A stretch of DNA of 64,000 nucleotides from NCBI GenBank assembly GCA_045651745.1, contig JAZRSW010000039.1:1-64000 (forward strand). Direction: 5' to 3'. Position 1 is the stretch's first letter, and each line of letters starts with the position of its first letter. Made by a program: the position numbers and the translations under genes. Under the pieces are notes generated by a model that did not search any database, was not told the origin of the DNA, and saw only the letters and a program-made list of their open reading frames with translations. The DNA is from UMGS172 sp045651745 (GTDB taxonomy: Bacteria; Bacillota; Clostridia; Oscillospirales; Acutalibacteraceae). Shown here piece after piece: positions 26,264-34,838 of this stretch.

Positions 26264-26308
26264 AAAAAATACCCTCGGTCAAGTTCTAAACCAAAACCGA
26301 AGGTATTT
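26262..26308 (-). terminator. Intrinsic terminator of thrS
   Basis: Arms 26296-26308 and 26267-26279 pair over 13 bp with one G-U, with a 16-base loop, and are followed on the - strand by seven T residues. It lies 12 bp past the thrS stop. Confidence 0.85.
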
Positions 26309-26319
26309 TAAGAAAATTA

Positions 26320-28122
26320 TTATTTGTAAATCTTTTTCGTGTCAATCTCTTCTCTAATCTGTGCTATAAAATCTGCTAAAGGCATCGAGCCCATATCCCC
26401 GCGGTTACGCGAACGAACCGAAACGGTGTTTTCCTCGACTTCCTTGTCACCGATAATAAGCATAAAGGGAACTTTCTCCAACTGTGCTTCGCGGATGCGG
26501 TAACCCATTTTTTCCCCGCGGTCGTCACACGTTGCCTTAATTCCCGCCTTTTTGAGTTCTTCGGTAACAGCTTGTGCCTCATCGCGAAGTCTTTCCGACA
26601 ACGGCAATACTCTGACCTGCTCGGGAGCCATCCAGGTCGGTAATGCGCCTGCAAACTTCTCCAAAAGCAAAGCGAGAGTTCTTTCGTAACAACCCAAAGA
26701 AGTGCGGTGGATAATGTACGGGGTCTTTTTCTCACCATCAACATCAACGTATTCCATACCGAATTTTTTGGCAAGTAACATATCAATTTGGATGGTAATA
26801 AGGGTGTCTTCTTTGCCATGAACGTTCTTTATCTGAATGTCAAGTTTCGGTCCGTAGAAAGCCGCCTCATCAATACCAATCGAATACTTTAATCCGAGGT
26901 TATCAAGGATTTTGCCCATAAGACTTTGAGCCTCATCCCACTGTTCAGGAGTACCCTCGTACTTGTCGGTACGGTTGGGGTCCCACTGCGAGAAACGGTA
27001 AGAAACATCCTCGTCAAGACCAACACATTTAAGCATATAGTTAGCAAGTTCCAAGCAACCTCTGAACTCCTCCTCTAACTGCTCAGGACGAAGTACCAAA
27101 TGACCCTCCGAAATAGTGAACTGACGGACGCGGATAAGTCCGTGCATTTCGCCCGAATCCTCATTTCTGAAAAGGGTTGAGGTTTCACCCAAACGCATAG
27201 GCAAATCGCGGTATGAGCGCATTTTGTTCAAGAAAACTTGATACTGGAACGGGCAGGTCATAGGACGCAATGCAAAGCACTCTTTCTCCTCGTCATGAGG
27301 GTCGCCCATAACAAACATACCGTCTAAATAATGGTCCCAGTGACCTGAAATTTTATAAAGTTCACGCTTGGCCATAAGCGGAGTTTTAGTAAGCAAATTA
27401 CCTCTTCTTTGCCCCTCATCGTCAACAAAACGGTGTAGCAACTGAATTGTTCTAGCACCCTTCGGCAACATAATGGGAAGTCCCTGACCGATAGCGTCAA
27501 CGGTGGTAAAATACTCTAACTCACGACCGATTTTGTTGTGGTCACGGTTTTTAGCCTCTTCAACCGCCTTTAAATACTCGTCCAACTCGGGTTGAGTTGC
27601 GAAAGCAGTACCGTAAACACGGGTAAGCATCTTATTGTTGCTGTCGTTTTTCCAGTATGCACCCGAAATTGAGGTCAATTTAAAAGCCTTGAGCGCCTTG
27701 GTGTAAGTGATGTGCGGTCCACGGCACATATCGGTATAATCACCCTGACGGTAGAAGCTGATTTCGGCATCCTCGGGCAAATCGGCAATATGCTCGACCT
27801 TGTAAACCTCGCCTGCTTCTTGCATCTGACGAATGGCTTCGGCTCTCGGTAAAATTTCGGGTTTAATGGGTAAATTTTCCTTGACGATTTTCTTCATTTC
27901 GGCTTCAATAGCGGGTAAATCGTCATCGGTCAACTTAACCTCACCCAAGTCAACATCATAGTAAAATCCTTTTTCGGTTGCAGGACCGTAAGCGAACTTT
28001 GCCTCAGGATAAATCCTTTTGATAGCCTGTGCCATAATGTGTGCGGCAGAGTGACGGAGAACCTCTAACTCCTCGCCTTCGGGGCATTGGTCAACAACGC
28101 CGTTTTGATAAATAACCTTCAT
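26320..28122 (-). CDS. thrS: Threonyl-tRNA synthetase
   Basis: A class II aminoacyl-tRNA synthetase of 600 residues that charges tRNA-Thr. The editing domain zinc motif appears as RHSAAHIMAQA (HxxxH) near residue 24. The catalytic core has LLHRFVDDEG, YKISGHWDHY, FALRPMTCPFQYQVF with its zinc-binding cysteine, GETSTLFRNEDSGEMHGLIRVRQFT (motif 2) and IIHRTSLGCYERTLALLLE (motif 3); an anticodon-binding domain follows. Compared with the usual 635-645 residues it lacks the N-terminal TGS domain and begins almost directly at the editing domain. It is preceded by a T-box leader and consensus promoter and followed by its own terminator, so it is a single-gene unit. Confidence 0.97.
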   Translation of the reverse strand: MKVIYQNGVVDQCPEGEELEVLRHSAAHIMAQAIKRIYPEAKFAYGPATEKGFYYDVDLGEVKLTDDDLPAIEAEMKKIVKENLPIKPEILPRAEAIRQMQEAGEVYKVEHIADLPEDAEISFYRQGDYTDMCRGPHITYTKALKAFKLTSISGAYWKNDSNNKMLTRVYGTAFATQPELDEYLKAVEEAKNRDHNKIGRELEYFTTVDAIGQGLPIMLPKGARTIQLLHRFVDDEGQRRGNLLTKTPLMAKRELYKISGHWDHYLDGMFVMGDPHDEEKECFALRPMTCPFQYQVFLNKMRSYRDLPMRLGETSTLFRNEDSGEMHGLIRVRQFTISEGHLVLRPEQLEEEFRGCLELANYMLKCVGLDEDVSYRFSQWDPNRTDKYEGTPEQWDEAQSLMGKILDNLGLKYSIGIDEAAFYGPKLDIQIKNVHGKEDTLITIQIDMLLAKKFGMEYVDVDGEKKTPYIIHRTSLGCYERTLALLLEKFAGALPTWMAPEQVRVLPLSERLRDEAQAVTEELKKAGIKATCDDRGEKMGYRIREAQLEKVPFMLIIGDKEVEENTVSVRSRNRGDMGSMPLADFIAQIREEIDTKKIYK

Positions 28123-28153
28123 ATTTTTCTCTCCTTAATAGGTAATTTTAAAA

Positions 28154-28190
28154 AATAAAAAGCCCTTCAAGTGCTTAACACTTAAAGGGC
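28154..28190 (-). terminator. T-box leader terminator (thrS attenuator)
   Basis: Arms 28179-28190 and 28162-28173 form a 12-bp stem with one G-U and a five-base loop, followed by TTTTTATTTTTT on the - strand. It competes with the T-box antiterminator and ends 32 bp before the thrS start. Confidence 0.9.
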
Positions 28191-28377
28191 GTAAATCACG
28201 CGGTTCCACCTTTAAAAAACTCATCATACCTTTAACGCAGGCGAAACGTCAGCCTTGTTACCGGACTGCACTCAAGGGTGGTTTTCACGAATTTCGACTT
28301 CTGTGTGGCTTTCAGCCGATGACCGCACTCTCTTTAACCGTCACTAAAAACGCTACTGTCCCTATCAACGCTTTATT
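28191..28377 (-). promoter_or_regulatory. T-box riboswitch leader of thrS (tRNA-Thr responsive)
   Basis: On the - strand the leader has the conserved antiterminator bulge sequence GGTGGAACCGCG (28199-28210) directly before the terminator hairpin, and GATAGGGACAGTAG-type sequence at its 5' end, as T-box leaders do. Uncharged tRNA stabilises the antiterminator and lets transcription continue into thrS. An ACC triplet followed by A at 28280-28282 is a possible threonine specifier codon, in the context GTGAAAACCA; that choice is inference. The UGGA in the T-box would pair with a tRNA ending UCCA. Confidence 0.92.
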
Positions 28378-28383
28378 TACTGT

Positions 28384-28412
28384 ATCATACAACTTAAAAT
28401 GAACTTTGTCAA
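28384..28412 (-). promoter_or_regulatory. Consensus sigma-A promoter of thrS leader
   Basis: TTGACA (28407-28412) and TATGAT (28384-28389) are separated by exactly 17 bases on the - strand, directly upstream of the T-box leader; the start would be near 28377. Confidence 0.85.
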
Positions 28413-28443
28413 GCGGAAAATGTTGTTTTATCGTGAGTTTTGA

Positions 28444-28472
28444 TTGACTAATTTTTATTTTGCATATATAAT
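28444..28472 (+). promoter_or_regulatory. Consensus sigma-A promoter of the membrane protein-pth-mfd operon
   Basis: TTGACT (28444-28449), a 17-base spacer and TATAAT (28467-28472) on the + strand, divergent from the thrS promoter. The transcript would start near 28479, about 24 bases before the first gene. Confidence 0.8.
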
Positions 28473-28502
28473 GTAGAATGAAACTTTATGTGGGGTGAAA
28501 AA

Positions 28503-29276
28503 ATGGGTGTAAAAATCATCGAAGAGCAAGACGCTAATTTCGGCGGAGCGTTTTTACCGCCAACCGTTTTAGCAGTCAAAAAAAGTGCCGAAAGCGGTAT
28601 GCTTTTAAGTATGGGTATAATAAATTTTATAATACTTTTAGTTCTGTCAGTTTGCGATTTTTCGGCAGGCATAGTTCTTATGCCTTTAGCATTTTTATTG
28701 CTCATTGCACATATTGTCACCTTTAATAAATCAAAGAAATCAAGCGGTAACTACGGTTTGTCTTTCTTGGGTATATCCTATCTCTTGCCGTTGCTTATCG
28801 AGTGTATTTTTTCAACCTGGGAAGTCGTTTTCGACAATAAATTTATAGCGCCTTTCTTTCAAAAATTAAGATTTTTGACGCTCGAACTTCCCCACCCATT
28901 AGACAGTATTGTCAACCGCACAAATTTTGATATGCGCTTGATTTTCAGCGTTTTAGTTCTTTTGTTTTGGTGCATAGCACTTATAATGATAACACTCGTT
29001 GCCTCAAAGCGTAAAAACATACCCTCACTTGGTTTGCCGATGATTTGTTTTATTGCACTATGCCTTATTACTGTTGCTGTTTTTTCGGGGGCTGTGTATT
29101 CAGTAATCACGAGTTGTTTTCCGCAGTATATACTGACTTCGTTTGTTCCAAAATTGTTAGTCTATATCTATGCCGGTGTTTTGGGACTTATCGGAGTATG
29201 TTCGATTTTAGCAAGCATTTTTGCTATGAATATTTTTGTAAAAATGAAGAAGGTTAAAAATGTTATTCAAAAGTAA
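28503..29276 (+). CDS. Polytopic membrane protein of unknown function
   Basis: A 257-residue protein with about six membrane helices and a short soluble N-terminal segment (MGVKIIEEQDANFGGAFLPP). I do not recognise a family. The ATG at 28503 has GGGGTG at suitable spacing; an ATG at 28488 has none. Its 3' end overlaps pth by 17 bases, so it shares the pth-mfd transcription unit, but the neighbours say little about function. The N-terminal motif recalls small Clostridial membrane proteins, without a firm match. Confidence 0.75.
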   Translation: MGVKIIEEQDANFGGAFLPPTVLAVKKSAESGMLLSMGIINFIILLVLSVCDFSAGIVLMPLAFLLLIAHIVTFNKSKKSSGNYGLSFLGISYLLPLLIECIFSTWEVVFDNKFIAPFFQKLRFLTLELPHPLDSIVNRTNFDMRLIFSVLVLLFWCIALIMITLVASKRKNIPSLGLPMICFIALCLITVAVFSGAVYSVITSCFPQYILTSFVPKLLVYIYAGVLGLIGVCSILASIFAMNIFVKMKKVKNVIQK

Positions 29277-29850
29277 TCCGAAATATGAATTTGTAATTGT
29301 GGGGCTCGGCAACCCCGGACCGAAGTATGACGAAACCCGCCACAATGTCGGTTTCAGGTGTGTTGACCTACTTATAAAAGAACTTAACGCAGGCCCTGAA
29401 AAAAATAAATTTCAGTCGTTAATTTACGATGGTGAAATAAAAGGTCATAAAGTGCTTTTTGTAAAACCGCAGACCTTTATGAATAATTCAGGCGCCGCCG
29501 TAAGCGAGGTTTTAAAGTTCTACAAAATCCCCGTAAACAGTCTTATTGTGATTTCCGATGACGTAACTTTGGATGCAGGTCGTCTTCGCATAAGAGCCAA
29601 CGGCAGTCACGGCGGTCATAACGGACTTCGCGATATAATAGAATTACTTGGAAGTGACGATTTCCCGAGAGTTAAAATCGGTGTAGGTCAAAAACCGCAC
29701 CCCGATTACGATTTAGCAGATTGGGTTTTGGGTAAACCGAGCGCCGAGGATAAGGTAAAAATCACCGAAACAGAAACATTCGCCGCCGAAGCAGTTAAAA
29801 CCATTGTAACGATGGATATCAGTCGTGCAATGAATAAATATAACAGGTAA
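29260..29850 (+). CDS. pth: Peptidyl-tRNA hydrolase
   Basis: A 196-residue Pth enzyme that releases tRNA from prematurely ended peptidyl-tRNAs. Hallmarks: FVIVGLGNPGPKYDETRHNVGF (Asn and catalytic His), FVKPQTFMNNSG (Asn), VISDDVTLDAGRLRIRANGSHGGHNGLRDI (catalytic Asp and substrate-binding Asn). Length matches the bacterial family. The ATG at 29260 lies inside the end of the preceding gene, with GAAGG upstream. It is followed after four bases by mfd; the pth-mfd pairing is widely conserved in Firmicutes. Confidence 0.97.
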   Translation: MLFKSNPKYEFVIVGLGNPGPKYDETRHNVGFRCVDLLIKELNAGPEKNKFQSLIYDGEIKGHKVLFVKPQTFMNNSGAAVSEVLKFYKIPVNSLIVISDDVTLDAGRLRIRANGSHGGHNGLRDIIELLGSDDFPRVKIGVGQKPHPDYDLADWVLGKPSAEDKVKITETETFAAEAVKTIVTMDISRAMNKYNR

Positions 29851-29854
29851 CTTT

Positions 29855-32800
29855 ATGGATTTTAAGTACCCCTTTTTAATCGGGAAACTTAAAGAAACGA
29901 ATGACTTTGACATTCTGACAAAAGCCGTCAACAACCGCACATACCCAATAGCCGTTACGGGCGTTTCACACATTCAGCGTATTGTTTTAGCCTCTGCTTT
30001 AGCGGTAGAAAACGACATAAAACCGCTGATTATCACCGCAGGTGAGGCCGAAAACGAACGTGTATGTGAAGACCTTGAGGCATTAGGGTTATCGGTTGCG
30101 GTTTTCCCGTCAAGAGATTTTGTTTTTAAAAGCAACATTTCCCACTCAAGAGAATATGAACACAAAAGAATAGGTACCCTCTCTAAGCTTTTAGAGGGGG
30201 CTTTTGACGTGTGCGTTTTATCAAGCGAGGCGGCAGTAAGCGTCACCCTGCCGCCCGAAAAATTGATTGAACGCTGTTTTACTTTAACCGTAGGTCAGGA
30301 ACACGACCAAACCGACCTTATAAACCGTTTGGTTGCCGGCGGTTATACCCGTGCCGAGCAGGTTGAGGGCGCAGGACAATTCTCCTGCCGAGGCAGTATT
30401 ATTGATATTTTTACGCCCAATTTGAATAACCCCTGCCGTATTGACTTTTTCGGTGACGAAATTGACAGCATTTCGAGTTTTGATGTTGATACTCAACGCC
30501 GTACCGACTCGCTTGACACCTTGAAAATTACTCCCGTTTGTGAAATTTCACCCGACAGCAACACCCTACTCGCCGAAAAGATTTTGAAGTTATCTGACTC
30601 TAAAAAATGCGGTGCCGAACAGAAAAAACGTCTTTTGGAAGATGTTGACCGCCTCAAAGTGTCGTTGCCTATTGCTTATGATGCTTATATTAGTGACGTC
30701 TATGACGAATTTTCGACAATTTTCGACTATATCGGCAACTCTTACACCACCGCAACCTTTGTTTTTGACACCAACGCTTGTTTAGACCGAGTTGACAACA
30801 CATTAAAACTTCACTCCGAGGAAATTAAATCACTTTTACTTGATGGGCAGTTACCGCCCAACTTTAAATCGGTTTATCTTGACGGTGTAGGATTCTCGGA
30901 CCGTTTAAAAACCGCTAATGCCATATTTTGCGACAGTTTTCCAAAAACTTCATACGCTTTGCCACCAAAAGCACTTATCAACTTTAATTTTAAACAAAAC
31001 TCTAACTTCGCAGGCGCGGTTTCAACGCTTTGCGAGGATATAAAAACCACTAATGCGGAATTGACCGTAATTTTAGCGGGAAGCGAGCGCGCCGCATCAA
31101 ATCTTTGCGAAGAAATTTGCGATAACGGTATTCCTGCCACGTTCCAAGCCGAGCCTTCGCGAATTGGCGACAAGGGTGTTTTTGTCACAACAGGTATACT
31201 TTCAAGCGGTATCGAACTGCCAAAATTATCGGTAATTGTCCACGGCAAAGCCGAAATCAAAAAACGTAAACGTCGATTCACAAAAGGCGCTGCCGTAGGC
31301 TCGTTAGAGGAACTTGAAAAAGGCGATTACGTTGTCCACGCGACCCACGGTATCGGTATTTTTGAGGGCGTACAACAGTTGACCACCCGCGGTATGACAC
31401 GTGATTACATCAAAATTTCATACGCCGGAAAAGACGCGCTTTACGTCCCCGTAACCAGCCTTGATATGGTGTCAAAATACATCGGCTCTGCCGAGGATAC
31501 CACTGTAAAACTAAACAAATTAGGTTCAAGCGACTGGTCAAAAACGAGAGCAAGGGTAAAACACGCCGTCAAGGATATGGCAAAACAACTTACCGCTTTG
31601 TATGCAAAAAGAATGCAACAAAAAGGGTTCGCTTTCAGTGTTGACGGTGATTTACAGTCCGACTTTGAACGCCGATTTGAGTTTGACGAAACCGACGACC
31701 AGCTTCGTTGCATTTCGGAAATCAAAAAAGATATGGAACGTGCAATCCCAATGGACAGACTCCTTTGCGGAGATGTCGGCTTTGGCAAAACCGAGGTGGC
31801 TTTACGTGCCGCATTCAAGTGTATTGCCGATGGCAAACAGTGTGCAATTTTAGTACCGACAACCATCCTTGCCTGGCAACACTACAACACCGCTTTGGAA
31901 CGTTTTTCCAATATGGCGGTTGAGGTCGAGATGCTTTCCCGTTTCAGAACGCCTAAACAGCAGGAAAAAATCAAGAAAAACCTATCTGTCGGTAACATTG
32001 ACCTTATTATCGGTACTCACAGCCTTATTTCAAAGGACGTCAAGTTTAAAGATTTAGGGCTTATTATAATTGACGAGGAACAACGTTTCGGCGTTGCTCA
32101 AAAGGAGCGTTTAAAGGAACTTTATCCTGAGGTTGACGCGTTGACTCTTTCGGCAACACCTATCCCCCGTACGCTTAATATGGCATTATCGGGACTTCGC
32201 GATATGTCAAGCATAGAGGAGGCACCTTTAAACCGCCACCCCGTACAAACCTATGTTTTAGAGCATGACAAAGGCTTAATCAACGAGGCTATCAGCCGAG
32301 AATTGCGCCGAGGCGGTCAGGTTTATTACCTGCACAACCGCACCGAAGATATCGACGCTTGTGCTTTAAAACTGCAAAAAGACCACCCCGACGCTCGTAT
32401 TGGTACGGCTCACGGCAAAATGAGTGAAGAATCACTTTCGCGCGTTTGGAAAGATTTGCTTGAACGCGAAATTGATATTTTAGTCTGCACAACCATCATC
32501 GAAACGGGTGTAGACGTGCCAAACGCAAACACGTTAATAATTGAAAATTCCGACCGTTTCGGTTTGGCGCAACTGCACCAAATCAGAGGGCGCGTCGGTC
32601 GAAGTCACCGTACGGCTTACGCCTACCTTTTGTTCACACCGGGCAAGGCTTTGTCCGAGATTTCACAGAAACGGCTAGACGCTATCCGCAAGTTTACCGA
32701 ATTCGGTTCAGGCTTCCGTATTGCCATGCGCGACCTTGAAATTAGAGGCGCAGGCAGTATTTTAGGCGGTGAACAACACGGACACATGGAAGCCGTCGGT

Positions 32801-33298
32801 TACGATATGTATTTAAAACTTTTATCCGATGCAATAGCCGAGGAAAAGGGCGAAACCGCAGAGCCCGAACTCGAATGTGTTGTGGATATAAGAATGAGTG
32901 CGCATATCCCTGAAAAATATATCTCGTCTTTATCGCAACGTTTATCGGCATATCGGAGAATTGCGGCAATTAAAACCGACAGTGACCTTTTGGACGTTAC
33001 CGACGAACTTATCGACCGCTACGGCGAACCGCCAAAAGCAGTAACCGATTTGATAAACATCGCGTTTTTGAAAAACAAGGCTGCTTCTTTGGGAATAACT
33101 GAAATCAGTGAGCAAGACGGCAGATTGTTACTTTATTGTGCTAATTTGACCGAAGAAATATCCAAACTTTTAACTTCCGACATAAAGCGTAGAGTGATGT
33201 TTAGCGCAGGCAAACGGCCTTACGTTTCGGTAAGACCCGAGGCAAAACAAAGTGTATTAGACACTTTGAAAGAGGTCTTAAATATAATGCACTCTTAA
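29855..33298 (+). CDS. mfd: Transcription-repair coupling factor
   Basis: A 1147-residue Mfd that removes RNA polymerase stalled at DNA lesions and recruits UvrA. Domains in order: UvrB-homology region (about 1-340), linker, RNA polymerase-interacting CarD-like domain (about 485-560, with EKGDYVVHATHGIGIFEGV), RecG-like helicase (Walker A LLCGDVGFGKTEVALRAAF, DEEQRFGV box, TLSATPIPRTL, QLHQIRGRVGRS) and the C-terminal TRCF domain. Length and motifs are complete. It lies four bases after pth and has no downstream gene in the unit. Works with uvrB found at 48-50 kb. Confidence 0.97.
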   Translation: MDFKYPFLIGKLKETNDFDILTKAVNNRTYPIAVTGVSHIQRIVLASALAVENDIKPLIITAGEAENERVCEDLEALGLSVAVFPSRDFVFKSNISHSREYEHKRIGTLSKLLEGAFDVCVLSSEAAVSVTLPPEKLIERCFTLTVGQEHDQTDLINRLVAGGYTRAEQVEGAGQFSCRGSIIDIFTPNLNNPCRIDFFGDEIDSISSFDVDTQRRTDSLDTLKITPVCEISPDSNTLLAEKILKLSDSKKCGAEQKKRLLEDVDRLKVSLPIAYDAYISDVYDEFSTIFDYIGNSYTTATFVFDTNACLDRVDNTLKLHSEEIKSLLLDGQLPPNFKSVYLDGVGFSDRLKTANAIFCDSFPKTSYALPPKALINFNFKQNSNFAGAVSTLCEDIKTTNAELTVILAGSERAASNLCEEICDNGIPATFQAEPSRIGDKGVFVTTGILSSGIELPKLSVIVHGKAEIKKRKRRFTKGAAVGSLEELEKGDYVVHATHGIGIFEGVQQLTTRGMTRDYIKISYAGKDALYVPVTSLDMVSKYIGSAEDTTVKLNKLGSSDWSKTRARVKHAVKDMAKQLTALYAKRMQQKGFAFSVDGDLQSDFERRFEFDETDDQLRCISEIKKDMERAIPMDRLLCGDVGFGKTEVALRAAFKCIADGKQCAILVPTTILAWQHYNTALERFSNMAVEVEMLSRFRTPKQQEKIKKNLSVGNIDLIIGTHSLISKDVKFKDLGLIIIDEEQRFGVAQKERLKELYPEVDALTLSATPIPRTLNMALSGLRDMSSIEEAPLNRHPVQTYVLEHDKGLINEAISRELRRGGQVYYLHNRTEDIDACALKLQKDHPDARIGTAHGKMSEESLSRVWKDLLEREIDILVCTTIIETGVDVPNANTLIIENSDRFGLAQLHQIRGRVGRSHRTAYAYLLFTPGKALSEISQKRLDAIRKFTEFGSGFRIAMRDLEIRGAGSILGGEQHGHMEAVGYDMYLKLLSDAIAEEKGETAEPELECVVDIRMSAHIPEKYISSLSQRLSAYRRIAAIKTDSDLLDVTDELIDRYGEPPKAVTDLINIAFLKNKAASLGITEISEQDGRLLLYCANLTEEISKLLTSDIKRRVMFSAGKRPYVSVRPEAKQSVLDTLKEVLNIMHS

Positions 33299-33464
33299 AA
33301 TGCGAAAATATTTACAAATACGTAACAAAGACTATGAAAAAATACTAGACTTTTTTAAGTATATAATATATACTGTCTAATGTATATGATGCATTTTTGT
33401 GTCTTTAAAATCAAATTAAAGTTTTCCGTTCTCAAATTCAACGGAAAGAACAGGAGTATTGAAA

Positions 33465-34772
33465 ATGAAAAAACTCGCAAGACTTTTGTGTCTTATTTTG
33501 GCAATGGTAATGCTATGCGGTATGTTCACCGGTTGCCACAAAAAGAACGAGATTGCCTTTACTATCGGTGATTCGGAGTTTACCTCTGCTATGTATAGTT
33601 GTGTGCTTTATATCTCCGCCGCAACCGCAAGAAGCTCGATTGACACCTATATCAGTGACAATAAAATTGAAGTAAAAGAAGTTGATTATACCACCTACAA
33701 GTTTAACGACAAGGGCGAGGTTGACCCTCAAGGCAAATACGCTTACGAATCTTTTGTTCGCGACGAGGCTGTCAAACTTTTAAAGCAGTATGCAACTCTT
33801 GACGCATTTATGAAAGAGAAAAATCTCAAAGTAGATGATGATTCTATTTTGAATGCGCAAAACGAAGCTTTCTGCCAGTGGTACTACGGTTGCAGTGTTT
33901 ATTACTACAACTATTATTCCAGCATGGGTTATGACCCGTCTTCGTTGTTCACTCCTGCATACACCTATATGGAAGAGAACGGCGTCGCTTATGCAACCTA
34001 TGAAAAATATCACCTTTACGAAGCAGCGTATGACTACTATTTCACCCACCTTTACGGCGAAAAGGGTGAAAAAGAAGTTTCAAAAGACGATATTATCAAG
34101 GACATGACCGAAAATTACGCTGTTGCCGATGTTATCACCTTCTCCAAAAAGGACAGTGACAACAAAGAACTTTCGGATGCTAAACTCAAAGAAATCAAAG
34201 CGTTGGCAGATAAATATGCCGAGCGCTTGAATAAAGGCGAGAAATTTGAGGATATTTATAAAGAAGAACAAAAGCGCTTAGAGGAAGCCGAAAAAGAGGC
34301 TAACGATTACTCAAGCTCATCTGCTTCGACATCTTCTAATGCCTCGTCTACTACCTCAAGCACAACTTCATCGACAACATCTTCCGACACTTCTTCAACT
34401 ACATCTTCTACAACTTCAAGTGAAGATAAGGGTTACACACCGGCAGAATATGTTGCTATTTACGGTTCGGATAAAACCTCTTATGAATCGGATTTGTTCA
34501 GTGAAATCATTAAGCAGACCATTGACAAAGCCGTTGTTATAGAGGATACCGAAAACTCACAGTACATCCTTTTAGTCCGTCGCGATATGACCGCTGACGT
34601 TTATGAGGACTATTGGTTTGACTCACTTCGTGACACCGTAACCTATTCGATGAAATCGGACGAGTACGATGCTTCGCTTAACGAGTACGGCAACAAATTG
34701 GCACTTAAAGAAGACACCTACGCCACCAAACCTTTCGGCGTTGACGATATCGTATTCGCATCACAAGAATAA
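33465..34772 (+). CDS. SurA/PrsA-like foldase lipoprotein with Ser/Thr-rich linker
   Basis: A 435-residue exported protein. The signal peptide ends in a lipobox (GMFTGC, cysteine about residue 25), so it should be lipid-anchored after Lgt and Lsp action; lgt is 3 kb downstream. The rest resembles SurA_N/PpiC proteins: FTIGDSEFTSAMYSC at the start, many aromatic residues (YYGCSVYYYNYYSS), and VADVITFSKK...ADKYAERLNKGEKFEDIYKE, which looks like the beginning of a parvulin domain. That domain is interrupted by a roughly 45-residue Ser/Thr run (about 34310-34430). CAGGAG precedes the ATG at 33465. It is followed by a terminator, so probably monocistronic. Chaperone or peptidyl-prolyl isomerase role is inferred. 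Confidence 0.78.
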   Translation: MKKLARLLCLILAMVMLCGMFTGCHKKNEIAFTIGDSEFTSAMYSCVLYISAATARSSIDTYISDNKIEVKEVDYTTYKFNDKGEVDPQGKYAYESFVRDEAVKLLKQYATLDAFMKEKNLKVDDDSILNAQNEAFCQWYYGCSVYYYNYYSSMGYDPSSLFTPAYTYMEENGVAYATYEKYHLYEAAYDYYFTHLYGEKGEKEVSKDDIIKDMTENYAVADVITFSKKDSDNKELSDAKLKEIKALADKYAERLNKGEKFEDIYKEEQKRLEEAEKEANDYSSSSASTSSNASSTTSSTTSSTTSSDTSSTTSSTTSSEDKGYTPAEYVAIYGSDKTSYESDLFSEIIKQTIDKAVVIEDTENSQYILLVRRDMTADVYEDYWFDSLRDTVTYSMKSDEYDASLNEYGNKLALKEDTYATKPFGVDDIVFASQE

Positions 34773-34780
34773 TTAGTATG

Positions 34781-34813
34781 TGCCTGCCGTAACCCATCAC
34801 GGCAGGCATTTTT
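34781..34813 (+). terminator. Intrinsic terminator after the foldase lipoprotein
   Basis: TGCCTGCCGT (34781-34790) pairs with ACGGCAGGCA (34799-34808) around an eight-base loop, followed by five T residues. Confidence 0.9.
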
Positions 34814-34838
34814 CATTATTGATAAAAAGGAGAAACTT

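Noticed and set aside
33339..33367. Promoter of the foldase lipoprotein gene using TATAAT at 33362-33367
   Set aside because: The -10 is good but the -35 position reads AAAATA and TAGACT is only 10 bases away, so I could not support a complete promoter.
34310..34430. CRISPR-like or tandem DNA repeat
   Set aside because: The repetition comes from a Ser/Thr-rich coding run inside a gene, with no spacer-repeat structure.
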